From Acidaminobacterium chupaoyuni (GTDB lineage Bacteria > Bacillota > Clostridia > Oscillospirales > Butyricicoccaceae): a stretch of DNA of 64,000 bases. Shown in pieces: positions 34,966-42,759 of the stretch. A program made the translations under genes and the position numbers. Position 1 is the stretch's first letter. Every line of letters begins with the position of its first letter. Under the pieces are notes generated by a model that searched no databases, had not been told where the DNA came from, and saw only the letters and a list, made by a program, of their open reading frames with translations. Location of the stretch: assembly GCA_047936785.1 (NCBI GenBank), contig CP176394.1, one strand, 5' to 3'.

Positions 34966-35643
34966 ATGACCACTTTATATTTGATTCGGCATGGAACCAC
35001 CGACAGCAACCTCCAAGGGAAGTTTCAGGGCTGTATCGATATCCCGCTGAACAGACGCGGCCTTTCACAGGCTGAATATTTGGGCAAACGCTTTGCTGCG
35101 GTTCCCATCGAAGTCGTTTATGCTTCCCAGCTGATCCGCGCGCGCAAAACAGCCGAAGCTGTGGCTGCGCCTCATGGGCTGCCGGTTTTGATCGATCCTC
35201 AGCTGGCTGAAATCAATTTGGGCGAAATGGAAGGGAAGACCTCTGCCGAAAACGCGAAGATTTTCCCCGATGCCATTCGAACTCTGGCAGAAGATCCGGC
35301 GGCTTTTGCGGCGCCCGGCGGTGAATCTTCACGGCAGGTATATGACAGGATCCGAAAAGCCATCGCCCGAATCGTAGAAGAAAATGCCGGAAAAACCATC
35401 GCGGTGGTTTCTCACGGTTTTTCCATTCAAACCTATTTGCATTATGCCAGCGGAAAAGCGTTTGAAAAACTGGAAAAACTGATCGTGGGGAATACGGCGG
35501 TATGCTGTTTCCAATTTGAAGACCCCGAGAAACCCAAAATCGTGTTTTTGAATGACCAAAGCCATTTGCCGCAGGAACTGCGATTCGATCTGGCGGCAGA
35601 GCCGGGGCCCGGCGCCGCGGCGGGCATCGATTCCTGCAGATAA
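34966..35643 (+). CDS. Histidine phosphatase superfamily protein
   Basis: A 225-aa phosphoglycerate-mutase-like phosphatase. The catalytic His lies in YLIRHGTTDSN, with RARKTAEA (second Arg), the acid in NLGEMEGKT and the second His in VVSHGFSIQTYLH. Substrates of such cofactor-independent phosphatases vary widely, and the sequence does not tell. ATG 34966 lies 6 nt after AAGGAAGGG and is preferred to the TTG two codons before. Co-transcribed with degV (14-nt gap). Confidence 0.88.
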   Translation: MTTLYLIRHGTTDSNLQGKFQGCIDIPLNRRGLSQAEYLGKRFAAVPIEVVYASQLIRARKTAEAVAAPHGLPVLIDPQLAEINLGEMEGKTSAENAKIFPDAIRTLAEDPAAFAAPGGESSRQVYDRIRKAIARIVEENAGKTIAVVSHGFSIQTYLHYASGKAFEKLEKLIVGNTAVCCFQFEDPEKPKIVFLNDQSHLPQELRFDLAAEPGPGAAAGIDSCR

Positions 35644-35644
35644 A

Positions 35645-35682
35645 AAAAGTCGGCCCCGAAAATTCGCGGCCGGCTCTTTTCA
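35645..35682 (+). terminator. Probable intrinsic terminator
   Basis: AGTCGGCC pairs with GGCCGGCT (one G-U pair) around a 12-nt loop, followed by a CTTTT tail. Confidence 0.55.
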
Positions 35683-35813
35683 TCTGAAAAAGACGGATAT
35701 TTTTGTTAAAAATATACAATAGCTTAAGGTGTTTAGATGCTTTATAATACCAATAGAAGATAAGGCGTTTTCACAAAGAACCCATGCGTGTCATGGCAAA
35801 AAGGAGAGAAGAT

Positions 35814-37193
35814 ATGGAAAAATCGAAAAAACTATCGGTTGATATGACACAAGGAAGCCCCGCGAAGATCATTTTTCTGTTCGCGCTTCCGCTTTTGGCG
35901 GGGAACCTTTTGCAGCAGCTTTATAATATGGTCGACAGTGTGGTGGTGGGCAATTTTGTGGGCGATGCCGCGCTGGCCGCCGTCGGCACCGGGTTCCCGG
36001 TGTTCTTTTTGATGATCTCACTCTTCATGGGCATCGGCCTGGGCGCGACGGTAATGATTTCACAATATTTCGGCGCCAAAGATATGGAACGGGTGCAGAA
36101 GACCATTGCCACGATCTATACGGCCACCATCTACGCCGCCCTTCCGCTGACCGTGATCGGCATTCTGGTGGCGGGGCCGATCCTTCGCCTGATGGGAGTT
36201 CCACAGGATGTATTCCCTTTGGCGAAACAATATGTCATGGTGATTTTTGCGGGCATCGTGGCGACTTTGGGCTATAACATCAATTCGGGCATTATGCGCG
36301 GGCTGGGCGACAGCAAAACACCGCTGCTTTTTTTGACCATTGCCTGCATTCTGAATATTGTTTTAGACCTGCTTTTTGTGATCGTGTTCCATTGGGGCGT
36401 CATCGGTGTGGCGCTGGCAACGATCATCGGCCAGTTCTGTTCCTGGATCTTCGGGCTGGGATATATCAATAAAAAATATCCCGAACTCAGGGTCGATATC
36501 AGAAAAAGAGAGTTCGATAAAGAGCTGTTTGTTCAGGCGCTGAAACTGGGCATCCCATCGGGGCTGCAGCAGGCGCTGTTTTCCATTGGTGTGATGGTTT
36601 TGCAAAAACTCATCAACGGTTATGAAACTTCTTTTATCGCGGGCTTTCAGGGGGCAAACAAGCTGGATACTTTTGGGTTTATGCCTGTGCAAAGCTTTGC
36701 CGCGGCGGTGACCACTTATGTCGGCCAGAATATCGGCGCGGGCAAAATGAATCGCGTGAAAAAAGGATTATGGACAGCCATCGCCATGTCTTGCGCGGTG
36801 AATATCGTTGTGGCTATTTTGTTTGTGCCGCTGGGGCCGATCTGCATGAGGATGTTCAGCCAGGATCCCGCGGTCATTGCGGCGGGCTGCGCTTATCTTG
36901 ATCGCATCATGCCCTATTATGTGCTGTTTTCGTTTATGTTCATTTTGAACAGCGTGATCCGCGGCGCGGGCGAAAGCATTGTGCCGATGCTCATTACTTT
37001 GGTTTCGTTGTGGCTCGTGCGTGTGCCCGCCGCCTATTATCTCGCGGCGCATTATGGGCGCGATAATATTTTTTATTGCTATCTCATCGGGTGGATCGCG
37101 GGGCTGCTGCTGACAGGCGCTTATTATCTGAGCGGGCGCTGGAAGAACAAGGCGCTGGTCAAAACGCCGCCGTCAGAGCCGGAATCCCTTTAA
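35814..37193 (+). CDS. MATE family multidrug efflux transporter
   Basis: A 459-aa membrane protein with about 12 helices in two similar halves. MATE signatures are present: PLLAGNLLQQLYNMVDSVVV in helix 1-2, GLGATVMISQYFGAKD, and in the second half GIPSGLQQALFSIGVMVLQ and FVGQNIGAGK-like AAAVTTYVGQNIGAGK. It should export cationic compounds using a Na+ or H+ gradient. Start at 35814 follows AAGGAGAG. No regulator is adjacent. Confidence 0.93.
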   Translation: MEKSKKLSVDMTQGSPAKIIFLFALPLLAGNLLQQLYNMVDSVVVGNFVGDAALAAVGTGFPVFFLMISLFMGIGLGATVMISQYFGAKDMERVQKTIATIYTATIYAALPLTVIGILVAGPILRLMGVPQDVFPLAKQYVMVIFAGIVATLGYNINSGIMRGLGDSKTPLLFLTIACILNIVLDLLFVIVFHWGVIGVALATIIGQFCSWIFGLGYINKKYPELRVDIRKREFDKELFVQALKLGIPSGLQQALFSIGVMVLQKLINGYETSFIAGFQGANKLDTFGFMPVQSFAAAVTTYVGQNIGAGKMNRVKKGLWTAIAMSCAVNIVVAILFVPLGPICMRMFSQDPAVIAAGCAYLDRIMPYYVLFSFMFILNSVIRGAGESIVPMLITLVSLWLVRVPAAYYLAAHYGRDNIFYCYLIGWIAGLLLTGAYYLSGRWKNKALVKTPPSEPESL

Positions 37194-37202
37194 AGCAAAA
37201 GA

Positions 37203-37247
37203 TAAAACAGGGCCTTTCATTTCAGCGCGAAATGGGGGCCTGTTTTT
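37203..37247 (+). terminator. Intrinsic terminator of the MATE gene
   Basis: AAAACAGG pairs with CCTGTTTT at the base and CATTTC with GAAATG at the tip, with a small internal bulge, then a T6 tail. Confidence 0.7.
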
Positions 37248-37337
37248 TATGGAACAGCCGATTTTTGACGAAAAATCCATGCTGTGTTACAATATACTAC
37301 AGCTTGACACATATTCAAAAGAGAAGGAGAAGCAAAC

Positions 37338-37790
37338 ATGATTCGAGAAATGACGGTGAAAGATTATCCCATTTATCATAAAATGGCTCGGCGGTTTTAT
37401 AACAGCCCTGCGGTTTTGCATCAACTTCCCGATGAAATTTATGAAAAAAGCTTTCACGAAATGGTTTCGGGAAGTCCGTTTATCAAGGGATATCTCATCG
37501 AAGAAGGCGAAGAAACGGCGGGCTATATGATTTTGTCCTTCACCTTTTCGGCCGAAGTGGGCGGAATGGTGGTTTTGGTGGAAGAGCTTTATCTGGAAGA
37601 TGCCTTCCGCGGCAACGGGCTGGGGAGCAAAGCGCTGGATTTTGTGCGCAAAGCATATCCCGATGCGGCGCGTTTCCGTTTGGAAGTGACCGAAGAGAAT
37701 CAGGGCGCAATTCGCCTTTATGAAAGAATGGGCTATCAGCCGCTGGAATATCGCCAGATGGTGATTGATTTTACAGAGGAAGAAAAATGA
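37338..37790 (+). CDS. GNAT family N-acetyltransferase
   Basis: A 150-aa acetyltransferase. The acetyl-CoA loop is seen in LYLEDAFRGNGLGSKALDFV (the R/Q-x-x-G-x-G/A pattern) and the later strand-helix LEVTEENQGAIRLYERMGYQPL is the typical GNAT end. Substrate unknown. RBS AGAAGGAG. The stop overlaps the next start by 4 nt (ATGA). Confidence 0.88.
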   Translation: MIREMTVKDYPIYHKMARRFYNSPAVLHQLPDEIYEKSFHEMVSGSPFIKGYLIEEGEETAGYMILSFTFSAEVGGMVVLVEELYLEDAFRGNGLGSKALDFVRKAYPDAARFRLEVTEENQGAIRLYERMGYQPLEYRQMVIDFTEEEK

Positions 37791-38641
37791 TCAGAACAAA
37801 TCAGGAAAAACTGCCGATCTTATCGGTGCAGGGCATGGTTGCCCACCCCGCCTATAACGGCAGGGGATATTATGACCCGGATGGCCAAATGGATTTTATG
37901 CCCGGCACAGGCGGCATTGCCTATAACGCCAAAATCGGCGATAATGCCGTTGATTGGGCCGCCGATCATTTGGAACCCGGCGTTACCACCAAAAACCCTG
38001 TGGAAGCCTTCAATAACGCCTATACCACTTATTCCTGCATTGGAAATATCGCCGAAGTCATCAGCGGCGAAGCCAAGGGCGCAAAAGGTTTTGTAACGGG
38101 GAAGCATGGCGGCGTGGAGCATTTGATGATCTATTTTGACGAGGCCGCTTTGGAAAAGCTGAATATCGATGACCGTATCCGCGTGAAGGCCTGCGGGCAG
38201 GGAATGCGTCTGCTGGATTGGCCGCAGGTCATTCTGCGCAGCATGTCGCCGCAGCTGCTTGAAAAAATGAACCTTCAGGAAACGGGCGATAAGCTGAGAG
38301 TGGGCGTTGCAAAAATTTTGCCGGCCGCGCTGATGGGCGCAGGGCTGGGCAGCGGCAATTCTGCCAGCGGCGATTATGACATCACTCTGTTCGATGAGAA
38401 AGCAGTGAAAGAATATGCCTTGGATCAGCTGCGTTTTGGCGATCTGGTGGCGATCTTAGACAGCGACACACGCTATGCGCGAACTTATCGAAGCGGCGCG
38501 GTGACCATCGGCGTGGTGGTTCACAGCGATTCGCGTTCTTCGGGCCACGGGCCGGGCGTCACAACGCTGATGTCTTGTAAAACAGCAGATCTTGTGCCGT
38601 TCATCGATGAAAAAGCAAACCTTGCAGATCTGTTCCTATAA
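37787..38641 (+). CDS. DUF4438 domain protein
   Basis: A 284-aa protein of the DUF4438 family, with the conserved glycine-rich stretches FMPGTGGIAYNAKIGD (about 44-60), YTTYSCIGNIAEVISG and GVVVHSDSRSSGHGPGVTTLM near the C-terminus. The family has structures but no established reaction. It is translationally coupled to the acetyltransferase, so the pair may act on one substrate. Confidence 0.8.
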   Translation: MIRTNQEKLPILSVQGMVAHPAYNGRGYYDPDGQMDFMPGTGGIAYNAKIGDNAVDWAADHLEPGVTTKNPVEAFNNAYTTYSCIGNIAEVISGEAKGAKGFVTGKHGGVEHLMIYFDEAALEKLNIDDRIRVKACGQGMRLLDWPQVILRSMSPQLLEKMNLQETGDKLRVGVAKILPAALMGAGLGSGNSASGDYDITLFDEKAVKEYALDQLRFGDLVAILDSDTRYARTYRSGAVTIGVVVHSDSRSSGHGPGVTTLMSCKTADLVPFIDEKANLADLFL

Positions 38642-38649
38642 AAAATAAA

Positions 38650-38692
38650 AAGCGAGGGCGAATCCGTTTTAATGCGGATCCGCCCTTATTTT
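38650..38692. terminator. Bidirectional intrinsic terminator
   Basis: AGGGCGAATCCG pairs with CGGATCCGCCCT with one mismatch. T tracts occur on both strands, between convergent genes. Confidence 0.75.
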
Positions 38693-38741
38693 TATCGTTT
38701 TGTGAAATCCATTTGTGCAGAAACGCGGTTTACCCAAACCA

Positions 38742-39476
38742 TCACATGGTTTCTTCGGGATGCGTCTGACGGTATTTTGCCCCCAGAATATCCGGCATTT
38801 CGCTGTAATCCAAGTGGAAAATGGCGCAATAAATATAGCAGAGGGGGATGTCTTCCTCATAAAAGCGGCGGTAGATGGCATCCATAAACGAGATATAATC
38901 GCCGTTTTTCAGCTGAACTCCCAACGCATCGGTATGTTCATTGGTAACGGAATCAAGCACCCATCTGCCGCTGTAGGCTTTAAGGGCCGTTTCGCAAAGG
39001 TAGCAATTGATGTTTTCCATCAGGTCTGCCACAACGCCATCGTTAAAATATTGCAGCAGTTCTTCGTGGGAAGTCTGGGGATTTTTGAGAAGAGGCTGAA
39101 GCTCGGCGTGGCGGTTTTTGATGGTATAAGTGAGAATAAACTGATAAGCCGCTTCATCCCATTCATGAGACATATTGGCATCGCGATAAAATAAACGGCC
39201 AAGGCCGCTGTCATCTAAATCAAGCGCGCATAACGCCGTGAGGATAATATCCAGATAAAGCAGGCTTTCGGGTGTATAATCCAGCGTGAAGCCAAAAGTC
39301 TTTTTGCAAACGGAAACAAAGCGATAGGCGTTGATATACTTTAAAAGCTGTAAACATTGTTCTTCGGTCAGGCCAATCTCGCTGATAGGCTTTTGCGAAA
39401 AATAATCATCAATGCGCCCGTCATCGATCACAGGTTTCAAGGCGCGAAAAAGCTGTTCAAAATCTTCCTGATGCAA
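38742..39476 (-). CDS. Uncharacterised all-alpha protein
   Basis: A 244-aa protein I do not recognise. It is predicted mainly helical, acidic, with many aromatic residues, and lacks signal peptide, membrane helices or known catalytic motifs. The longest frame starts at an ATG at 39494 with no RBS before it; that region instead contains GAAAGGAGT, placing TTG 39476 at the right spacing. I therefore choose the TTG start (begins MHQEDFEQLFRAL). It stands alone between a bidirectional terminator and the orphan unit to its right. Confidence 0.6.
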   Translation of the reverse strand: MHQEDFEQLFRALKPVIDDGRIDDYFSQKPISEIGLTEEQCLQLLKYINAYRFVSVCKKTFGFTLDYTPESLLYLDIILTALCALDLDDSGLGRLFYRDANMSHEWDEAAYQFILTYTIKNRHAELQPLLKNPQTSHEELLQYFNDGVVADLMENINCYLCETALKAYSGRWVLDSVTNEHTDALGVQLKNGDYISFMDAIYRRFYEEDIPLCYIYCAIFHLDYSEMPDILGAKYRQTHPEETM

Positions 39477-39652
39477 AGTGGTCACTCCTTTCATGCTTAT
39501 TTATTGTATAAGGTTATGGGGGAAAAGTCTATAAAAAATTCCCGCAGCGCCGGAAAAGGGCAGACCAAAATGGAAGATCTTCATAAAAACAGTTTTCTGC
39601 GGCCGTAAAGTTCACGAAAAAAGACTTCCGGATCTGCAAAAAACATGGAAAC

Positions 39653-39693
39653 ACAAAAAAAGACCGCCCACCAAATTCCTTGATGAGCGGCCT
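39653..39693 (-). terminator. Intrinsic terminator of the orphan minus-strand unit
   Basis: Read on the minus strand, AGGCCGCTCATC pairs along all 12 positions (with G-U pairs) with GGTGGGCGGTCT around a 9-nt loop, followed by T7. Confidence 0.8.
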
Positions 39694-40130
39694 AAGCTGT
39701 TGGTAAAATCAAATAAATTACATTCCTTTCTTAATTTATATTGAAAAGAAGAACGGATAAAGTTTTTTCTATTGACCCCGCCCAGTTATATCGGCCATTG
39801 CCCATATATCACGAAACTGTAAGATCAATAAAATGATTCTTGCTCAAGTGGATGCTCCGTTTTTCCTTCCGCTGCTTAGTTTGATTTTTTCAATAATAAT
39901 CAAATAACTCTTATCATTGAATGAAGCTTATGATCCGACTGAATCGTTACACTAAATTCCCCAAGAGTCTTTTTCCTTTAAGCAGGATGCATGATTGAAA
40001 ATCAAACACGGAATCGATTCGTTTTAAGTTCCGATTCCGCATCGCAGCGGGAAAGAAACGGTTGCTTCATTTCTACTTCCATGGGAATCAGCTCCTTCGT
40101 TGTTATTTCTTTTCTCTTTCGTTCTTCTTG
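39694..40130 (-). ncRNA. Candidate non-coding RNA or micro-peptide transcript
   Basis: A stretch of about 435 nt between a near-perfect promoter and a strong terminator on the minus strand, with no ORF longer than 30 codons. It is A/T-richer than its surroundings. It contains an 8-bp hairpin (CGGAATCG and complement, 40009-40039) and the short reading frame listed separately. It does not resemble 6S RNA, tmRNA, SRP RNA or any riboswitch I know. A decayed gene is the main alternative. Otherwise the gap 39477-40240 holds nothing recognisable. Confidence 0.4.
40002..40082 (-). CDS. Possible 26-codon peptide ORF in the orphan transcript
   Basis: ATG behind GAAGGAGCTGATTCCC gives a 26-aa peptide beginning MEVEMKQPFLSRC and ending at TGA. 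It would be the first reading frame of the orphan unit, about 48 nt from the expected transcription start. Charged, no membrane helix. Could be a leader peptide or the remains of a gene start; no homology recognised. Confidence 0.35.
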   Translation of the reverse strand: MEVEMKQPFLSRCDAESELKTNRFRV

Positions 40131-40135
40131 ACTAT

Positions 40136-40163
40136 AGTATAGCGCACAGAAAGAAAATGTCAA
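40136..40163 (-). promoter_or_regulatory. Strong sigma-A promoter of the orphan unit
   Basis: On the minus strand TTGACA, 16-nt spacer and TATACT. Confidence 0.8.
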
Positions 40164-40166
40164 TGA

Positions 40167-40180
40167 TTTAGCGCGCTAAA
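40167..40180. promoter_or_regulatory. 14-bp palindrome, likely regulator site
   Basis: TTTAGCGCGCTAAA is a perfect palindrome 3 bp upstream of the -35 box of the orphan promoter, a place where activators or repressors bind. The protein that reads it is unknown; the size fits a winged-helix dimer such as MarR. Confidence 0.5.
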
Positions 40181-40240
40181 ACAATAAATTATCCGTTTTG
40201 CATAAATCGTTTTGTGCAGAATGCAGCAGTTTTCGACCGA

Positions 40241-40975
40241 TTAAGAAATATAATCGGCCGAAGCATATCCCAGAATGCCATTGTAATCGATGCTATACCA
40301 ATTTTGCCACTGGCCAAGAACTAAAACCCGGGCATGGTTGGGGATATGGGCCAGAATATTGGCTGAAAGGCTGGGTTTTTGGCGCAAATTCAAAGAACCC
40401 CACGAAAGTTCAACGGTTCCCCAGCGAGGCTGTGTGGCGGGAATAAAGGGAATGCCGAAATATTCTGTCAGAGAAACGGCAAGATTGGAAGCAATGAGGG
40501 GCAGATTGGTTTGGATCCAGACGGCGTCTTCTAAATTGTCGTGATAAGCGATCTCAACCAAAACGGCGGGCATCCGCGTCATGGTGACTTCGCCCAGAGA
40601 AGTGGTGGCCACGGCGCGAACGAGTTCCGGCAGGGGATAGATGGTTTTAAGATTTTTCACAATCAGGTCGGCTGCGCGTTTTCCGTTGCGGCTTTTGGCG
40701 CAATAAAAGGCAATGCTGCCGCGGACGGTTCCCGTATTGGCTTCGCCGGCGGCGTTGGAATGAAGCGCAAGATAAAAATTATAATTGCCGGCGTTTGCCT
40801 GGCGGATGGAGGAAGCAGCCGTCATATCGGGTGAATTGCGTGTGAATGCAATGGCGTTAGAAATGAGATAAGGCTCCAGTTCATCCGCCAGCAGGTTCAT
40901 GTATTGTTCTTCGGTTCCGCCGTTTATATAGGGATTGGATTCTTGTGTGGAAGGGCTTAAATAAATTTTCGGCAT
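40241..40975 (-). CDS. N-acetylmuramoyl-L-alanine amidase with C-terminal SH3 domain
   Basis: A 244-aa amidase_3 family protein that cleaves the MurNAc-L-Ala bond. Zinc ligands: an N-terminal site (YINGGTEEQYMN, where Glu appears in place of His/Glu pairs), His in LALHSNAAG and the catalytic Glu in AVLVEIAYHDN. Residues 185-244 form an SH3-like wall-binding domain (LNLRQKPSLSANIL...WYSIDYNGILGYASADYI). There is no signal peptide, so it may act after mother-cell lysis, as spore cortex amidases do, or be exported another way. RBS TGGAGGT. Confidence 0.85.
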   Translation of the reverse strand: MPKIYLSPSTQESNPYINGGTEEQYMNLLADELEPYLISNAIAFTRNSPDMTAASSIRQANAGNYNFYLALHSNAAGEANTGTVRGSIAFYCAKSRNGKRAADLIVKNLKTIYPLPELVRAVATTSLGEVTMTRMPAVLVEIAYHDNLEDAVWIQTNLPLIASNLAVSLTEYFGIPFIPATQPRWGTVELSWGSLNLRQKPSLSANILAHIPNHARVLVLGQWQNWYSIDYNGILGYASADYIS

Positions 40976-41045
40976 GGTGAAATACCTCCATAACTTGATA
41001 ACATACTATATGTGGGCAGTAGAAAGCGCGTGACGAAAAAGGGCA

Positions 41046-41072
41046 TGAAAAAGCCGCCGAAAATCGGCGGCT
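41046..41072 (-). terminator. Intrinsic terminator of the deacetylase-like gene
   Basis: AGCCGCCGA pairs with TCGGCGGCT across a 3-nt loop, with T5 on the minus strand. Confidence 0.85.
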
Positions 41073-41081
41073 GAAAGGGCT

Positions 41082-42317
41082 TTAGCGAACTTCGCGCAGT
41101 TGGTTGATGGGGGTATTGAGCTCGGTGATCGAGCGCACATCATAATTTTCGGCGCTGAGATAGGCCAGAATTTTTGGCAGCGCCTGGGCAGCGGAAGAAT
41201 CATTTCGCATGCAGAGCACAACATTCTGAGAAGTGCTGCGCAATTGGCGCAGGGCGGCGGAGGCGATGGCGGAGGAGCTGTTCAAACGAAGATCCACCGT
41301 GGGATCCCACAGGCGGTATCCGGCCGCCAGCAAGCCATCGGTTTTTTCTTTTTCGAGGTGTGAGGAACCGCCGGGAATCATCATCAGCCTTGTTCGCTGT
41401 TTCACCAGGCGGCGAAGCTGCGCGTTCATATCCGCGGCCTGCTCGAGAAGCTGGTCAAGGGAATCTTTCGGGTTGGCGGCGCCGTTCAGCTGGTTGCCGA
41501 TGGTGTGGCCTTCTGCTGCGGCGCGGGCCAGATAGGGCGCGGTTTCGGCGGTGATGCCGGAAGGCACAAAAAAGGTGGCGTGGAAGCCCTGCCGCGCAAG
41601 CTGATCTAAAATGGACGCCGTAGAAGCGGAAAGCGGGCCTTCGAACGCCAGATAAACGGCTTTTGAAGCCTGAGCAGGCTCATCTGTGCCGGAAGGCACA
41701 TCATCGCCGGGATCTGCCGAGGGATTTGTGGAAGGCGTGGTGGGCGAAACGGGTTGCGAAGAAGTGCCGGGATTTGAGGGCTTTTTATCACCGTAAAGCG
41801 CCTGATAATCATTATAGATATTGCGCATGGTGGTCAGTTCACGCTCTAACAGCGCGTCATCGGAAAGAGAAGAATCATCCGTCACAATGCGCAAAACAGG
41901 GCCGAGACCCGAAGAGGTGATATAGGAATAGTTATAGGAGAAGCACTCACAAACGATATAGGCGGGCACATAGACCGTGCTGTTATAACGAATGGCATTG
42001 ATGGAATAAACCGAGCCCAATTCATCATAAGTCAGCTGGTTGGTAATATCAAAGGTCAAGATATGGTTGCTGTTATAAATGATCACCTGGTCATAACGGC
42101 TGTTATAGATCGTTTTCAAATTGCCTACATTTCGAAACATCGAATAGGGAACATAGATATTCCCATTGATTCGAACCGGAATGGTCGTGGGCGAGAGATT
42201 GCGGCTGAAATTATTATTGACCGCGATAAAGGTCAGCGCGCGGGCTGAAACAGAAGGAACGATCATCAGTGATATCATCAAAAGCGCCGTCACCAGCGCC
42301 AAACATTTTTTCTTCAT
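41082..42317 (-). CDS. Exported polysaccharide deacetylase-like protein, catalytic motifs lost
   Basis: A 411-aa secreted protein. A signal peptide (MKKKCLALVTALLMISLM...SVSA) is followed by a copper-amine-oxidase-N-like stalk domain (about 28-150), a Pro/Ser/Thr-rich linker (about 180-220) and a NodB-like domain. The NodB motifs are degenerate: the metal-binding TFDDG is AFEGP, and the HxxxH motif reads HTIGNQLN, losing a zinc His. MIPGG keeps only part of the RxPxG motif. So it is probably non-catalytic, perhaps a wall-binding protein. The start behind AAGGAAGGAGCC is preferred to a frame 23 codons longer. Confidence 0.82.
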   Translation of the reverse strand: MKKKCLALVTALLMISLMIVPSVSARALTFIAVNNNFSRNLSPTTIPVRINGNIYVPYSMFRNVGNLKTIYNSRYDQVIIYNSNHILTFDITNQLTYDELGSVYSINAIRYNSTVYVPAYIVCECFSYNYSYITSSGLGPVLRIVTDDSSLSDDALLERELTTMRNIYNDYQALYGDKKPSNPGTSSQPVSPTTPSTNPSADPGDDVPSGTDEPAQASKAVYLAFEGPLSASTASILDQLARQGFHATFFVPSGITAETAPYLARAAAEGHTIGNQLNGAANPKDSLDQLLEQAADMNAQLRRLVKQRTRLMMIPGGSSHLEKEKTDGLLAAGYRLWDPTVDLRLNSSSAIASAALRQLRSTSQNVVLCMRNDSSAAQALPKILAYLSAENYDVRSITELNTPINQLREVR

Positions 42318-42487
42318 ATGGAAGGCTCCTTCCTTTCGTTTTTGTTTTATTATATCTGTTTTTCGGGCAATTAGCAAGGAAACCATTCAAAAGCCTGCCG
42401 CGCAAACGCCCGCTGCGCGGCTGCCGGCAAAGAAAAAAGTCAACTTGTGGAATTTGCGCATATGATAAACAGGAGAGGAGGGTTTTT

Positions 42488-42745
42488 ATGGGGTGCATGA
42501 TTGTATTTAAATCAGTAACCTACGCACAAAGAGCCAATTTTCTTTTATCAAAACAGGGAATTCCAACGGTAATGGTGCGCGCACAAGCCATTTTGGGCAG
42601 CGGTTCCTGCAGCTATGGCATCAAATGCAAAGCCAAACAACTGGAACAAGTGGTGCAGCTGTTAAAGAAGAATAAAATTCCCTTTGGAAAAATATATGTA
42701 ATGAATCAAGTGGGAGTTTGGCAGGAGGCAGAATTATCGTTTTAG
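42488..42745 (+). CDS. DUF3343 putative Se/S carrier-like protein
   Basis: An 85-aa protein of the DUF3343 family, ferredoxin-like fold. It has MIVFKSVTYAQRANFLLSKQ and the conserved SGSCSYGIKCKAKQ with two Cys. The family is linked by gene neighbourhood to selenium or sulfur handling next to class V aminotransferases. Here the aminotransferase gene starts 14 nt downstream. Role as a carrier is inference from the family. Confidence 0.8.
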   Translation: MGCMIVFKSVTYAQRANFLLSKQGIPTVMVRAQAILGSGSCSYGIKCKAKQLEQVVQLLKKNKIPFGKIYVMNQVGVWQEAELSF

Positions 42746-42759
42746 GAGGAGTTTGATCG

